Assembly (NCBI GenBank): GCA_947478535.1
Contig: CANJXD010000174.1
Span: 1-10,248, forward strand
Origin: Acetobacteraceae bacterium
Lineage (GTDB): Bacteria > Pseudomonadota > Alphaproteobacteria > Acetobacterales > Acetobacteraceae
Direction: 5' to 3'
Length of the DNA: 10,248 nucleotides
A program made the translations under genes and the position numbers. Positions within the stretch are counted from its first letter, which is position 1. The number at the start of each line of letters is the position of its first letter. This document shows positions 6,449-10,248 of the stretch, piece after piece. The notes beneath the pieces were generated by a model. That model saw only the letters and a list, made by a program, of their open reading frames with translations. It was not told the origin of the DNA and searched no databases.

Positions 6449-7753
6449 GTGCGGATCGCTGTTATCGGTGCAGGCTATGTCGGCCTCGTCTCTGGCGCCT
6501 GCTTCGCCGAATTCGGGACCGAGGTGGTCGCGGTGGATACCGATGCGGCCAAGGTCGCCGCCCTGCATGCCGGGCAGATCCCGATCTACGAACCGGGGCT
6601 TGAGAAGCTGGTGGCGGAGAATGTGAAGGAGGGCCGCCTGTCCTTCACCACCGATATCGCCGAAGGGGTGAAGGGGGCCGAAGCCGTGTTTCTCGCGGTC
6701 GGCACGCCATCCCGCCGCGGCGATGGGCATGCGGACCTCACCTATGTGTTCGCCGCCGCCGAACAGGTGGCGCGCGCGGCCACCAAGCCCTTCGTGATGG
6801 TCACCAAATCCACCGTCCCCGTCGGCACCGGCGCGAAACTGAAGGCGCTGGTGCGCCAGGTGCGCCCGGACCTGGCCATCGAGGTTGCATCGAACCCGGA
6901 ATTCCTGCGCGAAGGCAATGCGATCGGCGATTTCATGCGGCCGGACCGTGTCGTGATCGGCGCCGATTCGGAAACCGCCTTCGCCACGCTGCGCCGGCTG
7001 TATCGACCGCTGTACCTGATCGAGACGCCGATCGTCGCGACCTCCATCGAGACGGCGGAGCTGATCAAATACGCAGCCAACGCCTTCCTCGCCACCAAGG
7101 TCACCTTCATCAACCAGATCGCCGATCTCTGCGAGCGGGTGGGTGCCGATGTGCATGACGTGGCGCGCGGCATGGGGCTCGATGGCCGCATCGGCCGGAA
7201 ATTCCTGCATGCCGGGCCGGGCTATGGCGGCTCCTGCTTCCCGAAGGATACGCTGGCGCTGGCCCGCACGGCGCGGGAAGCCAATGCCCCGATCACCCTG
7301 GTCGAAGCCACCATCGCGGCGAATGAGGCGCGCAAGGCCGCCATGGCGGACCGCGTGCTGGAACAGTTCAGCGACCCCAAGGGCCGCACCGTCGGCATCC
7401 TCGGCCTGGCCTTCAAGCCGGAGACCGATGACATGCGCGATGCGCCGTCCCTGACCATCCTGCCCCGGCTGGTCGAGGCCGGCATGACCGTGCAGGCCTA
7501 TGACCCGGAAGCGATGGACAATGCCCGCGCCCTGCTTCCCGACGCCATCCGCTACTGCGCCAATGCGCAGGAAGCGGTCTCCGGCGCCGATATCGTGGTG
7601 GTGCTGACGGAGTGGAACGAGTTCCGCGCCATTGCGCCGACCAAGCTGCTGGGACTGATGGCGGGCGATGTCCTGCTCGATCTCCGCAATGTCTGGGATC
7701 CCGTGGCGATGCGGGAAGCCGGCCTCCGCTACAGCAGTATCGGCCGCCCCTGA
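6449..7753 (+). CDS. ugd: UDP-glucose 6-dehydrogenase
   Basis: Ugd oxidises UDP-glucose to UDP-glucuronate with two NAD+ in the cytoplasm, supplying uronic acid for surface polysaccharides. The start is GTG 6449, with AAGGAG (6434-6439) nine bases upstream; this places the Rossmann motif GAGYVG at residues 7-12, as expected, and gives 434 residues, a normal length. Other signatures are D30 after the second strand (NAD ribose), TKSTVPVGT (119-127), NPEFLREG (149-156), ELIKYAANAF (204-213) with Lys207, the catalytic loop GYGGSCFPKD (258-267) with nucleophile Cys263, and FKPETDDMRDAPS (322-334) in the C-terminal UDP-binding domain. All key residues are present, so the enzyme should be active. 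Its product is the probable substrate of the epimerase at 2808-3803, although that gene is on the other strand and separately transcribed. Confidence 0.97.
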   Translation: MRIAVIGAGYVGLVSGACFAEFGTEVVAVDTDAAKVAALHAGQIPIYEPGLEKLVAENVKEGRLSFTTDIAEGVKGAEAVFLAVGTPSRRGDGHADLTYVFAAAEQVARAATKPFVMVTKSTVPVGTGAKLKALVRQVRPDLAIEVASNPEFLREGNAIGDFMRPDRVVIGADSETAFATLRRLYRPLYLIETPIVATSIETAELIKYAANAFLATKVTFINQIADLCERVGADVHDVARGMGLDGRIGRKFLHAGPGYGGSCFPKDTLALARTAREANAPITLVEATIAANEARKAAMADRVLEQFSDPKGRTVGILGLAFKPETDDMRDAPSLTILPRLVEAGMTVQAYDPEAMDNARALLPDAIRYCANAQEAVSGADIVVVLTEWNEFRAIAPTKLLGLMAGDVLLDLRNVWDPVAMREAGLRYSSIGRP

Positions 7754-7797
7754 GGGGAATTTCCGGCAGCCACACCTGCCAAAGTTCCGTTTTTGTT

Positions 7798-7826
7798 CTT
7801 GACGTGATGCCAGCCGCCGTCTAGAC
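7798..7826 (+). promoter_or_regulatory. Sigma-70-type promoter (alphaproteobacterial consensus)
   Basis: CTTGAC (7798-7803), a 17-bp spacer and CTAGAC (7821-7826) match the housekeeping promoter pattern described for alphaproteobacteria (CTTGAC-N17-CTATAT) well at -35 and in four of six bases at -10. Transcription would start near 7833 and run into the leader ORF and the lectin-like gene. It is the best promoter I see in the window. Confidence 0.6.
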
Positions 7827-7838
7827 AGGCGGTATCAC
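7804..7838. promoter_or_regulatory. Interrupted dyad over the -10 region, possible operator
   Basis: Nested inverted repeats centre on the palindrome GTCTAGAC (7819-7826): CCGCC (7814-7818) pairs with GGCGG (7828-7832), and outermost GTGAT (7804-7808) pairs with ATCAC (7834-7838). The dyad is slightly asymmetric. It covers the spacer, the -10 box and the predicted start site, which is where a repressor would block RNA polymerase. No regulator gene is in the window, so the binding protein is unknown. Confidence 0.4.
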
Positions 7839-7857
7839 GGGGATGACTGCGTCCATC

Positions 7858-7874
7858 GACGATCATTGATCGTC
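7858..7874. promoter_or_regulatory. Perfect 8-bp inverted repeat in the leader
   Basis: GACGATCA, one T, then TGATCGTC. It lies about 25-40 bases after the predicted transcription start. It may be a second operator or an RNA hairpin (6-bp stem, 5-nt loop). No T-run follows, so it is not a terminator. Confidence 0.45.
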
Positions 7875-8045
7875 CCCCCTGCGGCGCGCCTGGGCGGCTT
7901 TCCCCCGCGCGGCGCCAGCTTCGTCCGAACCCTCGCGCATCCCTGATTCCGGCGAGCCCCCGCCAAAGGAGCTCGTCGCGCCGCGCTTGCGCGTTTCTCG
8001 TCATCCCGGCGCCAGTGCGCACCCCGCCAAACCGGAGGCCAAGCC

Positions 8046-8093
8046 ATGAACCGCACCACACCTGCCACGCGCTGCGAAAGCGCGTGCCGATGA
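8046..8093 (+). CDS. Putative 15-codon leader peptide ORF
   Basis: This small ORF encodes MNRTTPATRCESACR and has one of the strongest ribosome sites in the window: GGAGG at 8034-8038, seven bases before the ATG. Its TGA (8091-8093) overlaps the ATG of the next gene (8090-8092) as ATGA. The next gene's own ribosome-site region lies inside a hairpin (8066-8086) that ribosomes on this ORF would unfold. This is the classic arrangement for translational coupling. The peptide has two Cys and three Arg but no long run of one amino acid, so it is not an obvious amino-acid attenuator. An alternative is a frameshift, natural or in the assembly, joining this ORF to the downstream gene. Confidence 0.5.
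   Translation: MNRTTPATRCESACR
8066..8086 (+). promoter_or_regulatory. mRNA hairpin masking the downstream start
   Basis: CACGCGCT (8066-8073) and AGCGCGTG (8079-8086) are perfect complements around a GCGAA loop. The stem is 8 bp, six of them G-C, and ends three bases before the ATG at 8090, so it covers the normal ribosome-binding region of that start. It lies wholly within the 15-codon leader ORF. Confidence 0.6.
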
Positions 8094-9343
8094 TCCGCGG
8101 GCATCTCGCACCAGGCATCCTCGGTGTGTTCGGTCAGCGCCTCGTCGACACCGGGCAGCTTCGTCCACCTTCGGCGCTGACCCGCGCGCAGATCAATACC
8201 AGCGTGACGGCGCTCGGGGCCGATGGCGTGACCTGGGCCAGCTTCGCGGCCAATGTACCGCGCTTTACCGGTACCGGGCAGCGGCTGCTGATCGGCGGGC
8301 AGCGCACCAACAGCGTCCGCAATCCGCGCGGCGAGAGCGCCACGGTCGGGACCATCGGCAGCGGCGGCGCAATGCCGACGAACTATTCGCTCAATGCGGG
8401 TGGTTTGGCGGTTGATATCGTCGCCACGGGCACGACCAATGGCGTGTCGTGGGTGAGGTATCGCGCACATGGGACGTCCACCTCAACGGCACTGATCATC
8501 ACGTTTGACACCACTTTTGCCATTCCGGCATCGGCATCGCAGACATGGAGCGGAAGTTGGTTTTATCGGCTGGTGGACGCGCCACTTCCGCCGCTGAGCC
8601 ACTTCACGCGCATTTCGTCCCGGGACAGTGGGGGCGCGGCGCTGGCCAATGGCTCGGTCGCGTTCACGCCCACCGCGACATTCCAGCGATTTGACCGCGC
8701 GCAGGCGCTCTCGTCCTCGGGCAGCACGGCCTATGTGACGTTTGCCTATTCGACATCGAACACCACCGGCGCGGCCTATGATTGGACGTTCGAGATTGGG
8801 TGGCCGCAGATCGAGCTTGGCGCATTCGCGTCCACGCCGATCCTCCCCTCCATCGGCACGCCCGCCGCCAGCACCCGCGGGGCAGACAGCTTGGCGATCG
8901 GGCTGCGCAACTTCCTGCCATCCGCCACTGGCACGTTGCTGATGTCGGGCGTGGCCCCGGTGCTGTCGGGCAGCCATACGCTGCTGCAACTGCATGCGGG
9001 CAGCGACGCCAACCGGTTCCTGGTGGTGGCCAGCGGCACCGCGCTGTCGCTCCAGCGCAGCCTGGCCGGAGCCTCGGCCAGCGTCGCGGCGGGCAACCTT
9101 GTCGCCGGGCAGGTCTTTCGCCTCGCGCTCAGCGTCAATGCGGCCGGGCGGGCGGCGATGTCGCTGAACGGGGCGGCGGCGGTCGCTGTCACCGGCGGGC
9201 CGACGAGCGGGCTGGCGACGATCCTGCTCGGCTCCCAGCTCGGCGGCGCCGCAGCGTTGCACGGGGAGGTCTCGCACCTGTCCACCTTGCCCCATGTCGC
9301 CGCCGATGCCGCACTTCCCGGCCTGGCGAACGGCATTCCGTGA
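8090..9343 (+). CDS. Phage tail-fibre/spike-like protein with lectin-like domains
   Basis: I do not recognise an exact family, but the 417-residue product resembles the carbohydrate-binding parts of phage tail-fibre and head-spike proteins. It opens with MIRGHLAPGILGVFGQRL, then a TNSVRNPRGE segment (73-82) like the N-terminal boundary of these modules. A Ser/Thr/Ala-rich beta-sandwich region (about 95-245) ends in the typical IGWPQIELGAFASTPILPS (236-254) and TRGAD (262-266). A second concanavalin-A/laminin-G-like region (about 275-400) follows, with alternating strands such as RFLVVASGTALSLQRSL (309-325). No signal peptide or membrane helix is seen. The codon mix between about 8380 and 8830 looks less G/C-rich than its neighbours, hinting at transfer. 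ATG 8090 is chosen because the leader ORF ends on it; the frame is open back to a GTG at 8015. The role may be surface or polysaccharide binding. Confidence 0.7.
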   Translation: MIRGHLAPGILGVFGQRLVDTGQLRPPSALTRAQINTSVTALGADGVTWASFAANVPRFTGTGQRLLIGGQRTNSVRNPRGESATVGTIGSGGAMPTNYSLNAGGLAVDIVATGTTNGVSWVRYRAHGTSTSTALIITFDTTFAIPASASQTWSGSWFYRLVDAPLPPLSHFTRISSRDSGGAALANGSVAFTPTATFQRFDRAQALSSSGSTAYVTFAYSTSNTTGAAYDWTFEIGWPQIELGAFASTPILPSIGTPAASTRGADSLAIGLRNFLPSATGTLLMSGVAPVLSGSHTLLQLHAGSDANRFLVVASGTALSLQRSLAGASASVAAGNLVAGQVFRLALSVNAAGRAAMSLNGAAAVAVTGGPTSGLATILLGSQLGGAAALHGEVSHLSTLPHVAADAALPGLANGIP

Positions 9344-9397
9344 TGCGTCGCGGCGGTTGATGCCCGACCGGGTGGCGGCCGCCGCACGCCGCGGCAA

Positions 9398-9427
9398 CTT
9401 GACGGCGCTGCGGTCATCCAGGAATAC
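9398..9427 (+). promoter_or_regulatory. Weak promoter candidate before the repeat-protein gene
   Basis: A CTTGAC -35-like hexamer (9398-9403) lies in the 159-bp gap between the two last genes. At 17 bp the -10 position reads GAATAC, a poor match. It may give the downstream gene its own promoter, or that gene may be read through from 7798. I see nothing else in the 9344-9502 gap. Confidence 0.2.
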
Positions 9428-9502
9428 GAGGCAGCGCAGGATCTTGTCGCCCCACCGCCAGCATCCCCGCGCATATTCGCGACACGGAGAGCCAGACGCC
9501 CG

Positions 9503-10248
9503 ATGGCGGTTGCAGGTCGTATCGACGGGATCTTCGATGGCGTGCTGCGGGCCTGGGCGTTCGATGCCGATCGCCCCACTGAGCGTCTTGTCGTGGATGT
9601 CCTGGTCGATGGACAGTTGCTGAACCGGCAAAGCGCGAACCGGTTCCGTGGCGATCTCCAGCGGAACATGATCGGCGACGGCTCGCATGGCATCGAATGC
9701 CCCCTGCCCGTCGCGTTGCAGGATGGCGAGCCGCACCTGTTCAGCCTGCGCCTGACCGGCCAGGGCGGCGAGGAAGTCGCCGCCGCGACGCTCGAAGTCC
9801 CACGCCGTGCCCATATTCTCCAGGGGCGTGTCGAGCGGCTGATCGAGCATGTGCTGCATGGCTGGGTCTGGGATCGCGCGCGGCCGGAAGCGGTGATCAC
9901 CGCGCGATTGCTGATCGATGGTGACCTGGTGGCGACGGCGCGCGCCGATCGCTTCCGCAAGGACCTGCTGCGGGCCGGCATCGGAGATGGCTCGCACGGC
10001 TTCATCTTCGACCTCGCAAGGCTGCCGAACCCGCCGCGCGCCGGGTCCTCGCTGACCATCCGGCTCGGCGGCAACTACGACGACTGGGAAGTCGGCGTCC
10101 TGACCATGCCAGCCGGGATCGTCCTGCCCGCCGGCGAGGCGCAGGCGGCCGACACGGCCCCGGTGCAGGACCCAGCGACCAGCTTCGCGCGCGCCACGCC
10201 ACAGAAGCCAGGCAAGCCGCCATCTGCCGGCGGTGCGAAGGTTTCTCC
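9503..10248 (+). CDS. Partial protein with two ~100-residue GDGSHG repeats, runs off the window
   Basis: An open frame from ATG 9503 to the window end (248 codons so far, no stop). A GGAGAG lies 11 nt upstream. The protein has two clear copies of one module, at about 5-100 and 108-200. They share the pattern GR(I/V), a hydrophobic stretch, W(A/V)(F/W)D, RP, a strand ending DG, A(N/D)RFR-DL and IGDGSHG: compare ANRFRGDLQRNMIGDGSHG (45-63) with ADRFRKDLLRAGIGDGSHG (148-166). Residues 205-248 are Pro/Ala-rich, like a linker to a further domain outside the window. I recall similar modules in alphaproteobacterial polysaccharide-locus and glycosyltransferase proteins, but cannot name the family. 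There is no signal peptide. The function is unknown; a beta-rich binding or scaffold module is my guess. Confidence 0.85.
   Translation, partial: MAVAGRIDGIFDGVLRAWAFDADRPTERLVVDVLVDGQLLNRQSANRFRGDLQRNMIGDGSHGIECPLPVALQDGEPHLFSLRLTGQGGEEVAAATLEVPRRAHILQGRVERLIEHVLHGWVWDRARPEAVITARLLIDGDLVATARADRFRKDLLRAGIGDGSHGFIFDLARLPNPPRAGSSLTIRLGGNYDDWEVGVLTMPAGIVLPAGEAQAADTAPVQDPATSFARATPQKPGKPPSAGGAKVS

Larger units (their letters stand above)
7754..8045 (+). other. Intergenic promoter and long 5' leader
   Basis: No gene is recognised here. Downstream of ugd a 5-bp stem GGCAG/CTGCC (7765-7780) is followed nine bases later by T5 (7790-7794); this is a poor match to a Rho-independent terminator. A promoter-like pair begins at 7798 and the predicted transcript would have about 210 nt of untranslated leader before the ATG at 8046. 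The leader contains a palindrome (7858-7874) and an AAGGAG near 7965 that is not followed by a plausible coding sequence. Confidence 0.5.

Noticed and set aside
7765..7794. Rho-independent terminator after ugd
   Set aside because: The stem is only 5 bp and the T5 run is nine bases away from it, so it does not meet the usual form.
7843..7869. Eight-codon ORF ATG...TGA in the leader
   Set aside because: No spaced ribosome site precedes it and it ends within the palindrome; too short to support.
9294..9623. Plus-strand frame bridging the gap between the last two genes
   Set aside because: It overlaps the end of one supported gene and the start of another in a different frame, and its sequence is Arg/Ser/Pro-rich with no recognisable feature.
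8483..9997. Long minus-strand open frame opposite the lectin-like and repeat-protein genes
   Set aside because: It spans two genes and their gap, has an Arg-rich composition without motifs, and its opposite strand has convincing protein repeats and signatures.
1..10248. CRISPR array, tRNA/rRNA genes, insertion sequence or integrase
   Set aside because: No spaced direct repeats of CRISPR form, no RNA gene signatures, no transposase motifs and no terminal inverted repeats were found; the repeats present are short tandem arrays.

Overview
The window comes from a very GC-rich genome with strong G/C third positions. The protein types (alphaproteobacterial ImuA, GT61 glycosyltransferase, CTTGAC/CTAGAC-type promoter) point to an alphaproteobacterium. 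I favour Acetobacteraceae/Rhodospirillales (Roseomonas-like), but this is an impression from protein style, not a database result.

Layout. (1) 5-778 (+): an ImuA-type SOS mutagenesis accessory protein, with no imuB after it. (2) 786-2609 (-): glmS, convergent with imuA and 7 bp away. (3) 2762-2815: three 18-bp tandem repeats that triplicate the end of the next gene, including its stop codon. (4) 2808-3803 (-): a nucleotide-sugar epimerase of the UDP-glucuronate 4-epimerase type, with a possible 17-codon leader ORF in front. (5) 3968-5146 (+): a GT61 glycosyltransferase. (6) 5133-6038 (-): a PAPS-dependent sulfotransferase whose 3' end overlaps the GT61 gene by 14 bp. (7) 6039-6448: a 410-bp divergent intergenic region with an array of G-runs growing 4-4-5-6-7 at constant 8-nt spacing. 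(8) 6449-7753 (+): ugd, UDP-glucose 6-dehydrogenase, GTG start. (9) 7754-8089: a regulatory-looking interval with a good promoter overlapped by a dyad, a second palindrome, a long leader and a 15-codon leader ORF that carries a strong hairpin and ends in an ATGA overlap with the next gene. (10) 8090-9343 (+): a phage tail-fibre/spike-like protein with two predicted lectin-like beta-sandwich regions. (11) 9503 to the end (+): the start of an open-ended protein with two copies of a ~100-residue repeat followed by a Pro/Ala-rich linker.

How the genes may work together. GlmS makes glucosamine-6-phosphate for UDP-GlcNAc. Ugd makes UDP-glucuronate, and the epimerase probably converts it to UDP-galacturonate. 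GT61 would transfer a sugar and the sulfotransferase would add sulfate. Together this looks like the edge of a surface polysaccharide locus that could make a sulfated, uronic-acid-containing (glycosaminoglycan-like) polymer; the polymer is inferred. The two downstream genes are accessory-type and of unknown function.

The most interesting signals are the leader ORF/hairpin/ATGA arrangement at 8046-8093, the graded G-tract array at 6139-6204, and the sulfotransferase/uronate gene set. No RNA genes, insertion sequences or CRISPR arrays were seen.
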